Part shown: piece after piece, positions 1-6,353 of the stretch | How positions within the stretch are numbered: the stretch's first letter is position 1 | Layout: every line of letters begins with the position of its first letter | Source: Flavobacteriales bacterium | GTDB lineage: Bacteria > Bacteroidota > Bacteroidia > Flavobacteriales_D > SKUL01 | Length of the DNA stretch: 9,502 nucleotides | Direction: 5' to 3' | NCBI GenBank assembly: GCA_007129985.1 | Contig: SKUL01000093.1 | Coordinates: 1-9,502 of the forward strand | The notes under the pieces: generated by a model | The model's input: the letters and a program-made list of their open reading frames with translations, nothing else | Database searches by the model: none | What the model was told of the DNA's origin: nothing | Made by a program: the position numbers and the translations under genes

Positions 1-840
1 CTTGCACAAAAGAACGCCAATGCTCGGGTTTTCATTCGGTTTTTTGACGTCTCTGTCCAGCGCCTCCAGATAAAAGTTTAGCTGTCCCAAGTGTTCAGGC
101 TTAAACTTATCTCCTTTCAGCTCAAATGCGACCAGACACTGAAGTCCACGGTGATAGAAAAGCAAATCGAGATAAAAGTCGCTGTTACCAACCTGAAGCT
201 TGTATTCCTCCCCAATGAACAAAAAGTCTCTCCCGAGTTCCAGAATAAAGTTTTTCATTTGCCTTACAAGCCCGCGCTGTAAGTCGCTTTCATTGTGTGG
301 TTCAGGTAAGTTCAGAAATTCAAACACATAGCTATCTTTGATGGCGCTTGAGATGTCCCTGTTACTTTCTCTCACCAATGGTGAGAGTTTTGCGCTTCCA
401 ATCATTGTTCGCTCGAACAGGCTTGCCGATATCTGTCGGTCAAGTTCACGTTTGCTATAATTTTCTTGTTTTACAAGCTCGAGATAAAACGCCATTTCCT
501 CAGCGGATTTACACCTCGAAAAAATAAGCAGGTTGTTTGTCCAACTAATTTCTCTCACCAGTGGTGAGAGTTTTGGAAAGTCTTTGTAAGTCTCATAGAA
601 TTGCTTCATTCTCCACAAATTCTTATCGGAGAAACCTTTTATTTCCGGCTCGTGTGCTTTTATGAAATCCGCCAATTCTTTTACGACGGAGTCGCCCCAT
701 TCTGCTTGTGCAATCTTTTTGCTGATATATTCCCCTATACTCCAATAGAGGTTTATTAATTCATCGTTTACGGCTTTTATAGCCCTGAGCCGCGATTGTT
801 TGATTAGTTGTAATATGTCCGTAAATCCTTTGTCAGTCAT
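1..840 (-). CDS. PDDEXK nuclease domain protein, DUF1016/YhcG family (C-terminus cut by window edge)
   Basis: Reading from the ATG at 838-840 gives 280 codons, open to base 1. The N-terminal DUF1016 domain (about residues 5-165) has the family signature YWSIGEYISKKI (32-43) and helical text such as SKRELDRQISASLFERT. The C-terminal PD-(D/E)XK nuclease fold starts near residue 170 (KDSYVFEFLNLPE). It shows FYLDLLFYH with D225 and AFELK with E240 and K242, followed by GQLNFYLEALDRDVKK, so the visible catalytic residues are intact. Family members usually run about 50 residues further, so only the end is missing. The family is a predicted metal-dependent DNA nuclease often found in defence or mobile regions; its substrate is not known to me and cannot be read here. 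No partner gene is visible on this side. Oddity: the peptide KLSPLVRE occurs twice (90-97 and 151-158), each encoded by a palindromic DNA repeat. Confidence 0.93.
   Translation of the reverse strand, partial: MTDKGFTDILQLIKQSRLRAIKAVNDELINLYWSIGEYISKKIAQAEWGDSVVKELADFIKAHEPEIKGFSDKNLWRMKQFYETYKDFPKLSPLVREISWTNNLLIFSRCKSAEEMAFYLELVKQENYSKRELDRQISASLFERTMIGSAKLSPLVRESNRDISSAIKDSYVFEFLNLPEPHNESDLQRGLVRQMKNFILELGRDFLFIGEEYKLQVGNSDFYLDLLFYHRGLQCLVAFELKGDKFKPEHLGQLNFYLEALDRDVKKPNENPSIGVLLCK
366..392. repeat. In-gene palindromic repeat, copy 1
   Basis: This 27-nt unit is nearly identical to 549-575, with one difference at the centre. Its core, 369-387, is an inverted repeat with 9-base arms CTCTCACCA and TGGTGAGAG around a single A. 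On the minus strand it encodes KLSPLVRE at residues 151-158 of the DUF1016 nuclease. Confidence 0.85.
549..575. repeat. In-gene palindromic repeat, copy 2
   Basis: This is the second copy of the unit at 366-392. The 9-base arms lie at 552-560 and 562-570, around a single G. It is in the same reading frame and encodes KLSPLVRE at residues 90-97, before the conserved ISWTNNLLI stretch. The third-position match across both copies is closer than shared amino acids alone would require. Confidence 0.85.
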
Positions 841-860
841 TCACTCATGTTTACACACTA

Positions 861-868
861 CAAATGTA
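861..868 (-). promoter_or_regulatory. Bacteroidota -7 box upstream of the DUF1016 gene
   Basis: On the minus strand the sequence is TACATTTG, a perfect match to the Bacteroidota -7 consensus TAnnTTTG. It lies 20 bases before the ATG, which predicts a very short leader. No convincing -33 TTTG is present at the usual 19-21 base spacing, so the call rests on the -7 box and its position. Confidence 0.5.
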
Positions 869-950
869 TGGTTTGAAACGGTTTGGTGAATCTTGGCAAA
901 AGGCCTCTCACGAACTTGCCCCTATCATCATGACCTCAAAATCGCTGCGA

Positions 951-1006
951 TGCTTTGGTTTACTCAAAGGTGCGGAAAAATGGGGGAGACAAACAAGATG
1001 TTTGCT
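951..1006. repeat. Repeat A, 5' module (matches repeat D)
   Basis: This 56-nt module aligns with 5465-5520 at about 47 of 57 columns. It holds the core shared by all four copies (CTCAAAGGTGCGGAAAAA here, 963-980) and a hairpin with arms CAAACA/TGTTTG around AGA at 990-1004. On the minus strand the core contains CACCTTTG (965-972), one base off the TAnnTTTG box, 17 bases from a TTTG (990-993). It lies upstream of the DUF1016 gene, but the better -7 box at 861-868 is closer to the start. Confidence 0.75.
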
Positions 1007-1007
1007 T

Positions 1008-1054
1008 ACCGGCGCGACCTCTCTAAACCGCTAAATGGCACCTACCCTGAATGA
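1008..1054 (+). pseudogene. Fragment of a paralogue of the beta-barrel gene 5667-6353
   Basis: Bases 1008-1051 align without gaps to 6223-6266, the 3' part of the beta-barrel-like gene, with 37 of 44 identical and the first 11 exact. The translation is RRDLSKPLNGTYPE followed by a TGA stop, against RRDFFTPVNDTYPE in the intact gene. One difference is a silent TAC/TAT change and others are conservative, which is what decay of a real coding copy looks like. It is fused directly to the repeat module on its left. No other part of the paralogue is visible; the following bases carry only a short direct repeat of ATGACCTAT at 1051-1059 and 1062-1070. Confidence 0.65.
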
Positions 1055-1127
1055 CCTATAGATGACCTATTCACAAACCACGCGAAAGGATTGACATCGT
1101 CGAGTTTGATTTCGAGTGGTAGCGGGG

Positions 1128-1202
1128 TTGCCCGGAAGAAAAATGAGTGCAAGCAGCGCTTACAGGATTAGGAACCGACGAAGCAGAGCATTGTGAGTGC
1201 GG
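1128..1202. repeat. Repeat A, 3' module (matches repeat B)
   Basis: Sixty-seven of 75 bases match 2080-2154 of repeat B, including an exact 26-base run beginning AGGATTAGGAACCGACG. The B copy has a hairpin GTAAGC/GCTTAC here. In A one base differs, which leaves a C-A mismatch on the plus strand but a G-U pair in a minus-strand RNA. Bases 1203-1334, between this module and the next gene, hold nothing I can identify. Short open frames there run out of the end of the neighbouring gene in other frames. Confidence 0.8.
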
Positions 1203-1334
1203 CCAATTGACGTGTATTTGTATCTCATCTTTCTTCATAATGACCCCACCCACATTTAACCCGAACGAAATATGTGTCTTCCGGCGAATCATCGTTAAAC
1301 AAGTATTCTAGAAACTTGTCCTCTCGAGGTGTCT

Positions 1335-1871
1335 CTATTCTCTCATTGTAGTCACAGCGTCTGTGATGATAAAGATGACATTCTTGTATAGCGTATAAGC
1401 TGATCCCGCCTTCGAGAACAACTTCCAAAACAGTTCCTCTCTTTGAACAGTACGGCCAAGTTGTTTAGATGCAGCTGCTTCCGAAATCCTGTTAAACTGT
1501 TCACGAGCCGCTAAGCTATCCTTAAAAAGTAGAATTTGATACGAAAAATAGCGATAGTATTCCTCAAGGCCACTCAAATTCAGCCCCTTCGGACCCAACT
1601 CATATTTCTGATTATCAGGGATTGTCCAGTCAGAAATAGTATCAATTTTAAGAGGCACTTCTACGCCGTAAATACTGTCGATGACAGCAACAATCTTCCG
1701 CACACTAACAGTGTTGCTGCTCTCCTGAATTTCTGGTTCCAAACGGTTGCTAACGTTTTCAATGGTGTCATTAGTGTCTCCAATGCCTTTGGTTTCGTCT
1801 TCTTGTGAAGAATGACTGCAAGCAAAAAGAAGCTCTAAAGTAATCAGTAATATGAATGTTGTTCGAATCAT
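1335..1871 (-). CDS. Small predicted lipoprotein, function unknown
   Basis: This encodes 178 residues. I start it at the ATG at 1869-1871 because it opens with a lipoprotein-type signal: M-I-R-T-T, a hydrophobic stretch FILLITLELLF, then A-C at about residue 18. The lipobox LFAC has F at -2, which is unusual. An upstream in-frame start near 2000 would add 43 residues encoded inside repeat B and is rejected. After a Ser/Glu/Asp-rich linker (SHSSQEDETKG, about 19-50) comes a mixed alpha/beta region with no motif I recognise. The mature protein would be anchored in a membrane facing the periplasm or the surface. It sits between repeats A and B and has its own upstream repeat core, so it looks like an independent unit. 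A second frame overlapping its 3' end (1225-1428) stays open past the stop, so a frameshifted longer C-terminus cannot be excluded. Confidence 0.7.
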   Translation of the reverse strand: MIRTTFILLITLELLFACSHSSQEDETKGIGDTNDTIENVSNRLEPEIQESSNTVSVRKIVAVIDSIYGVEVPLKIDTISDWTIPDNQKYELGPKGLNLSGLEEYYRYFSYQILLFKDSLAAREQFNRISEAAASKQLGRTVQREELFWKLFSKAGSAYTLYKNVIFIITDAVTTMRE

Positions 1872-1910
1872 TTTAACGTCAGCTTGTCCCACAACCCCCG
1901 TCATTCCATG

Positions 1911-2154
1911 GGTTAAGCGGCCCAAAGCCTTGGTTTGCTCAAAGATGCAGAAAAAGCTTGGGATAAGCAAAACGTCCGAAAAACCCTTGTGTAGCCGCAA
2001 AATGCGCTTGTACGCATGCCGTTCCGGGCCACAAAACGAACCACCATGCTGCCCGGGATAGCATAAACCAATACGAAGCTTGCCCCGAAGAATAATGAAT
2101 GTAAGCGGAGCTTACAGGATTAGGAACCGACGAAGCAGAGCTTTGTGGGTGCGG
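1911..2154. repeat. Repeat B, composite intergenic repeat
   Basis: Bases 1911-2115 match repeat C (2928-3132) without gaps, with about 9 differences in 205, and 2080-2154 match the 3' module of repeat A. The core CTCAAAGATGCAGAAAAA is at 1938-1955. On the minus strand it gives CATCTTTG (1940-1947), preceded by TTTG (1968-1971) at 20 bases. That resembles a Bacteroidota promoter pointing into the lipoprotein gene 66 bases away. A perfect hairpin GTAAGC-GGA-GCTTAC lies at 2101-2115, and a second AAGC-AGA-GCTT unit follows near 2131-2141. The element fills nearly all the space between the two small genes. Confidence 0.9.
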
Positions 2155-2162
2155 GGGGTTCG

Positions 2163-2879
2163 TCAAAATTCAATTGTTACTTTATTGAAATAAATTGTCT
2201 TATACTCAATGAAGTAAAACTTTTCCCCATTACCAGACTTTTCAGGATTATTGAAGAGCGTTTTGCGCGAAAAACCATGTCCTCGTGATTCTATTGTGTA
2301 AAAATCGGTCGCCCTTTCTACATTGACTCGATACTCTTTATCATTGACGACTATGCTCAAGGTATCAGGAATTTTTCGAATACATTCAATATCTTCTTCA
2401 TATCTCCACCTTGTAAATGTCTCCATAGTATTAGGTACTTCGTAAAAATTTTTGATTTCCCAAGACTGCTCAAGAATAAAAGTTGTGTCTGCAATGCAAT
2501 TACTGTATAGTTTCAAGTAAGGAATAATGATGGTGTCCGTATTCAGCTTTTGAACATTTTTCAGTTGGATGTAGCTTCCTTGTTCATCCACAGGTAGTTT
2601 TATCGAATGTGATTTTGGGTTAAAGTATACTTTGGCAAAATAGTCCCAATAAACTCCTGTACTCTTATGTGTTCCGAATATCCTGATTGAGCTGTCTTTT
2701 GAGTGAGAAAGCCTCGGTTTTGAATCAATACCTGAAGAGTAAACGAAATATGTCAATTGCGCTTCTAACTCAATATTGTCTAAGTCATCAATTCTGACAT
2801 AGATGGAATCCTTTTGAGCGTAATTTTTCAGTGGATTCAAAAGGGTTAAAACACATAATATTAGCTGAAATGTTTTCAT
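2163..2879 (-). CDS. Secreted or periplasmic protein, function unknown
   Basis: This encodes 238 residues from the ATG at 2877-2879. It opens with a Sec signal peptide: K2, hydrophobic residues 4-14, and a likely cut after A21 in KNYA-QKD. The mature part alternates polar and beta-strand-like hydrophobic residues (IYVRIDDLDNIELEAQLTYF, TDTIIIPYLKLYS, KFYFIEYKTIYFNKVTIEF). It has no cysteine cluster, no metal-binding motif and no family signature I recognise. It ends in beta-strand-like F-x-x-V-T-I-E-F. The gene is visibly AT-rich compared with its neighbours. It is bracketed by repeats B and C in the same orientation, which suggests acquisition or mobility as a unit. The stop lies only 9 bases from repeat B. 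Confidence 0.75.
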   Translation of the reverse strand: MKTFQLILCVLTLLNPLKNYAQKDSIYVRIDDLDNIELEAQLTYFVYSSGIDSKPRLSHSKDSSIRIFGTHKSTGVYWDYFAKVYFNPKSHSIKLPVDEQGSYIQLKNVQKLNTDTIIIPYLKLYSNCIADTTFILEQSWEIKNFYEVPNTMETFTRWRYEEDIECIRKIPDTLSIVVNDKEYRVNVERATDFYTIESRGHGFSRKTLFNNPEKSGNGEKFYFIEYKTIYFNKVTIEF

Positions 2880-2927
2880 TCAAATGCTTATAACCTCAGC
2901 CCGTTCCATAAGCCCCGCTAACTCGCC

Positions 2928-3132
2928 GGTTAAGTGGCCCAAAACCTTGGTTTGCTCAAAGGTGCAGAAAAAGCTTGGGATAAGCAAAACGTCCGAAAAA
3001 CCCTTGTATAGCCGCAAAAAGCGCTTTTACGCATGCCGTACCGGGCCACAAAACGAACCACCATGCTGCCCGGGATGGCATAAACCAATACGAAGCTTGC
3101 CCCGAAGAATAATGAATGTAAGCAGAGCTTAC
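2928..3132. repeat. Repeat C, direct repeat of B
   Basis: This is a 205-base, gap-free copy of 1911-2115 at about 96% identity. Similarity stops abruptly on both sides: on the right exactly after the hairpin GTAAGC-AGA-GCTTAC (3118-3132). The core is at 2955-2972. Its minus strand reads CACCTTTG (2957-2964) with TTTG 20 bases upstream (2985-2988), 75 bases before the start of 2163-2879. Bases 3133-3255, up to the end of the cyclase gene, show no further repeat, gene or terminator that I can support. Confidence 0.9.
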
Positions 3133-3255
3133 GAAGCTTGTTGACACGGGTTTTAAATGGCGTTTAATGGATACCGGTTGCCAGCGTAATGTGCGTTTCA
3201 CAGGATTTAGAGGAAAAATACGGCTAAGACCTATCTGTACAACGCATCCCAACCC

Positions 3256-5400
3256 CTACGATAACTCCACAAAATACATGTCAATCTCCCCCTTGCCTTT
3301 GGCCGCCACCTTGCCGCGGTACACAAAGCTGAAATCCGCATTATCCTTGACCAGCCTGTAGGTGCTATCGCTGATGTTTACCTTACCCACTTCTCCGCTG
3401 CTTTCCATCCGGCTGGCGGTATTCACAGTATCGCCCCAAATGTCGTACTGGAACTTCTTGACACCCACAATACCCGCCACTACGGGGCCTGTGTGTATGC
3501 CAATGCGAATTTCGAAGTAGGGCAATCCCGCAGCGATTTTTTTGGCTTTGCCTTTTTCAATCACACCCCTCATTTCCAACGCGGCTTTTACCACATCTGT
3601 GGCATGGGTGGTATTGGTGGTGGGCAATCCTCCGGCGGCCATGTAGGCATCGCCGATTGTTTTGATTTTTTCAATTCCGTATTTCTCCAGAATATGGTCG
3701 AAAGCCGAAAAACACTCGTGAAGGTCTTTTACCAAATCTTGTGGAGTCAAGATTTCGGATAGCTGTGTAAAACCCTTGAAATCGGTAAACAACACTGTAA
3801 CGGAGTCCATCAATCGCGCATCGGATGTACCCTTCGCTTTGAGTTCATCCGCCACTTTTGCGGGTAGAATGTTCAACAGCAGCTCTTCGCTGTTCTTTTT
3901 CTCCCGCCCAATGCGGTTTCGCTGTGCCAGAAATACCCCCGCGAAAACGAGCACCACCGCAAAGCCGCCCATAAATCCGTTCCGCACCAATTTCTGTCGC
4001 TTCAAAACCTGCGCTGCTACTGCGTCCTTCTTTTCCTGTTCTGCCCGGGCCAGCGCCTCCTTTTTATCGTAGGTGTACTGAAATTCCTGGCGAATCACCT
4101 CTTGTTGGTTTTCTACACTTACCAACGAATCCCTTTTGGCGACAAACAACTCGTACATCATCAGGGCCTCCTCATGATTCTCCATTGCCTTGTAGGTGCG
4201 CCATAAAGTATGGGCGGCTGCCTTGATTTCTATCGCAAGACCTACTTCCTCCGCAATGGAAAGCGATTGCAGACTGTAATCCAAAGCTTTGGCAAAATCA
4301 CCCCGGGCCTTGTGAATACGCGCAATGTTGTTGAGCGAAACAGCAATGCCGCGTTTATCACCGATTTCCTCCTGTATTTTTTGGCTCTGGTTGTAGTAAT
4401 CAATGGCTTCGGAATATTTTTCAGCCGAAAGGTCTATATCTCCTGCATGAGTCGCAGCTTCACCTTGTTCATGAAATATGCTACCCAGGCTACTCAGCGA
4501 AATCGCAACACCCAATTTATCTCCTATTTCGGCATAAATTTCAAGGCTTTGGTTATAGTAGTCAACGGCTTGGTCATATTCCTTTTGGTCATAGTAGAGA
4601 TTACCGATGCTGTGGAGAGAGATGGCCACGCCTTGCTTATCACCTACTTCCTGATATAAGGTCTGGCTTTGTGTGTAGTAATCCAACGCTTTGTTGAAAT
4701 TGCCAAGCTCTTTGTAAATAATGCCAATATTGCCCAAAGAGGTTGCTGCACCTTGCTTCCTACCTAATTCCTCGTCAATTTTTAAGCTTTTGGTGTATTG
4801 TTCAATGGCCTTCTTATACGCCCCCTGGTCTTTATAAACAGCCCCCAGGTTATTGAAAGCAGCAGACATGCCCTGTTTATTCCCGACATCCTCATGCATG
4901 CTCAGGCTTCGGTTTTGGTATTCGATGGCTTGGACAAAATCACCCTGGAGATATTGGATGCTGCCAATATTTCCAAGAACGGCAGCCAAACCCCGCTTAT
5001 CGTCAATTTCCTCATAAATTTTAAGACTTTGACCGTGGTAGTCAATGGATTCCGAATAATCACCCTGATACCTGTAAATCGTTCCGATATTGTTTAAGGC
5101 GAAGGCTTTAGACTTCAGAAAACTGATTCTCTCTTTTTCACTGAGCGATTTTTGGAGATTCAAAGTGGATACGCTGTCAATTTTCTGGTTGAGCGCGTAA
5201 TCAAGGTCGGGATCCGAAATGTAGATGATGTCGTCCCATGCTTTCAAAGCCTGTACAACAATGGTGTCATGCTTTGCGGTGCTGATGACACTTTTGAGGG
5301 AATCTACCATGGCTTCCTCCTCCGGGGAGAGCTGGGCGACCGCACTCAGTGAAAGGCTCAAAAGCACGAGCACATGAAAATGTATTATTATTCGCTTCAT
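3256..5400 (-). CDS. TPR-containing transmembrane adenylate cyclase (class III)
   Basis: This encodes 714 residues and predicts conversion of ATP to cyclic AMP. In order it has a signal peptide (1-23, ending SAVAQ), then six or seven 40-residue TPR units of the GDKxG type (about 101-390), a charged helix (about 425-470), one membrane segment (476-492, GFMGGFAVVLVFAGVFL) followed by positive residues, and the linker EELLLNILPAKVADELK (505-521). The cyclase domain spans about 533-714. Visible catalytic residues are metal-binding D540 (FTDFKGFT) and D584 (TIGDAYM), base-selecting K580 and D653, and transition-state N660 and R664 (NTASRM). The K plus D pair is the adenylate rather than guanylate pattern. 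The signal peptide and single helix place the TPRs in the periplasm and the cyclase in the cytoplasm, so it is probably a receptor (inference). One TPR carries an insertion of about 12 residues (314-325). It is divergent from the barrel gene, with repeat D between them. Confidence 0.93.
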   Translation of the reverse strand: MKRIIIHFHVLVLLSLSLSAVAQLSPEEEAMVDSLKSVISTAKHDTIVVQALKAWDDIIYISDPDLDYALNQKIDSVSTLNLQKSLSEKERISFLKSKAFALNNIGTIYRYQGDYSESIDYHGQSLKIYEEIDDKRGLAAVLGNIGSIQYLQGDFVQAIEYQNRSLSMHEDVGNKQGMSAAFNNLGAVYKDQGAYKKAIEQYTKSLKIDEELGRKQGAATSLGNIGIIYKELGNFNKALDYYTQSQTLYQEVGDKQGVAISLHSIGNLYYDQKEYDQAVDYYNQSLEIYAEIGDKLGVAISLSSLGSIFHEQGEAATHAGDIDLSAEKYSEAIDYYNQSQKIQEEIGDKRGIAVSLNNIARIHKARGDFAKALDYSLQSLSIAEEVGLAIEIKAAAHTLWRTYKAMENHEEALMMYELFVAKRDSLVSVENQQEVIRQEFQYTYDKKEALARAEQEKKDAVAAQVLKRQKLVRNGFMGGFAVVLVFAGVFLAQRNRIGREKKNSEELLLNILPAKVADELKAKGTSDARLMDSVTVLFTDFKGFTQLSEILTPQDLVKDLHECFSAFDHILEKYGIEKIKTIGDAYMAAGGLPTTNTTHATDVVKAALEMRGVIEKGKAKKIAAGLPYFEIRIGIHTGPVVAGIVGVKKFQYDIWGDTVNTASRMESSGEVGKVNISDSTYRLVKDNADFSFVYRGKVAAKGKGEIDMYFVELS

Positions 5401-5464
5401 TTTCTACACGTTACTACCTATCTGTTTCCACATCCCACATCTAAACAGCGGTTATTTGGTTCAT

Positions 5465-5558
5465 TGCTTTTGACTCCCTCAAAGCTGCGGATAAATGGGG
5501 GGACATACAAGATGTATGCTGCTAGTCCCCGCTATTAAGCGGATGCGCACGAGCTCGG
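5465..5558. repeat. Repeat D, between the cyclase and barrel genes
   Basis: Bases 5465-5520 match repeat A (951-1006). A hairpin CATACA-AGA-TGTATG is at 5504-5518, and compared with A both paired bases of one pair have changed (A-T to T-A). The core is at 5478-5495. On the minus strand it reads CAGCTTTG (5480-5487) with TTG 20 bases away, and it lies 77 bases upstream of the cyclase start. A second hairpin, CCGCT-ATTA-AGCGG, is at 5529-5542. The last part (5527-5558, CCCGCT..GCGCAC..GAGC) loosely resembles 6821-6854. Confidence 0.7.
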
Positions 5559-5620
5559 TTTCTAATGGTGATGGCTGTTTATTATAAGGCTTCCAAAAAC
5601 TCACCAAATGACTCGTAAGT

Positions 5621-5651
5621 TTTGGCATCAAAAAAAATAGCCCTATATTGC
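5621..5651 (+). promoter_or_regulatory. Probable promoter of the beta-barrel gene
   Basis: TTTG at 5621-5624 is followed after 19 bases by TATATTGC at 5644-5651. This fits the Bacteroidota arrangement TTTG-N19-21-TAnnTTTG, with two mismatches in the -7 box. It lies just before the ATG at 5667, which predicts a short leader. Confidence 0.45.
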
Positions 5652-5666
5652 TCAAAACTAACAGCC

Positions 5667-6353
5667 ATGAGACCAACCCTACTACTGTTATTTGCGTGTA
5701 TCATCACGGTTTCTGCTTTTGGACAGGAAGAGCGCAAAGAGTACAAAAATGAATTTGGACTGGATGCAACCGGTTTTATCCGATCCATTTTGAATTTCAA
5801 CATAGACCCAACATTCCAAATGCCGTATGCTCCCACTTACTATCTGAGCTACCGAAGAAAGTTCAAACCGGGAAACATTCGCTTTGCCATCGGAGGATCC
5901 TACGGACGAGAAGACGTACCGTCGGTTCATTCTGATACCACTATGTTCCAGAGAAACCATTCTGCCATTAATATTCGGCTGGGTTGGGAATTTACCACCG
6001 AACTCAGCAAAAGGTGGCAGGCCTATTACGGTCTGGATTTGAGAGCAACCTTTACACACAGCTACAATGAGGTGCAATTTTACAACGCCGGTTATGCAAA
6101 CGGAAGAGAAAACCGGAATGAAATTCTCGGCGTTGCACCCTTACTCGGTTTCAGGTTCAGGATAAACGACCGCATCAGCATACTGGCTGAGGGTAGCTTT
6201 TCATTGAACTGGGCCAAAGCTGACCGGCGCGACTTCTTTACACCGGTCAATGACACCTATCCTGAAAAACCCGATAAAAACCCGCCAACCATCCGCTCCA
6301 CCTATACCCTGTTTGCGCAGCCGCTGTCTATCTTTTTTGTGTTTGATATTTGA
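5667..6353 (+). CDS. Outer-membrane beta-barrel-like protein, function unknown
   Basis: This encodes 228 residues. The start at 5667 is chosen because it opens directly with a Sec signal peptide (M-R-P-T, LLLLFACIITVSA, cut near FGQ). A longer frame from a TTG at 5622 would bury it. The mature protein is a series of amphipathic strands rich in Y, W, F and R (PTYYLSYRRKFK, IRFAIGGSYGRE, SAINIRLGWEF, RWQAYYGLDLRATF, GVAPLLGFRFRI, ISILAEGSFSLNW), spaced by short polar turns. It ends in LSIFFVFDI, a typical aromatic terminal strand. This suggests an 8-10 strand barrel in the outer membrane. I cannot assign a substrate. It is transcribed away from the cyclase. Part of its 3' end has a decayed copy at 1008-1051. 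Confidence 0.75.
   Translation: MRPTLLLLFACIITVSAFGQEERKEYKNEFGLDATGFIRSILNFNIDPTFQMPYAPTYYLSYRRKFKPGNIRFAIGGSYGREDVPSVHSDTTMFQRNHSAINIRLGWEFTTELSKRWQAYYGLDLRATFTHSYNEVQFYNAGYANGRENRNEILGVAPLLGFRFRINDRISILAEGSFSLNWAKADRRDFFTPVNDTYPEKPDKNPPTIRSTYTLFAQPLSIFFVFDI

Noticed and set aside
549..575. CRISPR or tandem repeat array in the nuclease gene
   Set aside because: There are only two copies, 183 bases apart, inside a conserved coding sequence.
1872..2000. N-terminal extension of the lipoprotein gene to an ATG near 2000
   Set aside because: The extra 43 residues lie mainly in repeat B and would bury the signal sequence. The start at 1871 gives a proper lipoprotein signal.
1939..2166. Matching minus-strand open frames in repeats B and C (also 2956-3252) reading ...YIHYSSGQASYWFM...
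   Set aside because: The frames look shared because the DNA repeats are 96% identical. Several of the few base differences change amino acids, so there is no sign of protein-level selection, and there is no start context or known domain.
1911..3132. Integron attC sites separating gene cassettes
   Set aside because: GTTAAGY appears in both B and C, but a proper pair of inverted core sites with the attC fold is not seen, the repeats are too long and too similar, and no integrase is in the window.
951..3132. Insertion sequence or transposase
   Set aside because: No transposase, terminal inverted repeats or target duplications were found around the repeats.
4210..4659. Plus-strand open frames inside the cyclase gene (also at 3493, 3776, 4798)
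   Set aside because: They are shadows of the strongly supported minus-strand TPR-cyclase coding sequence.
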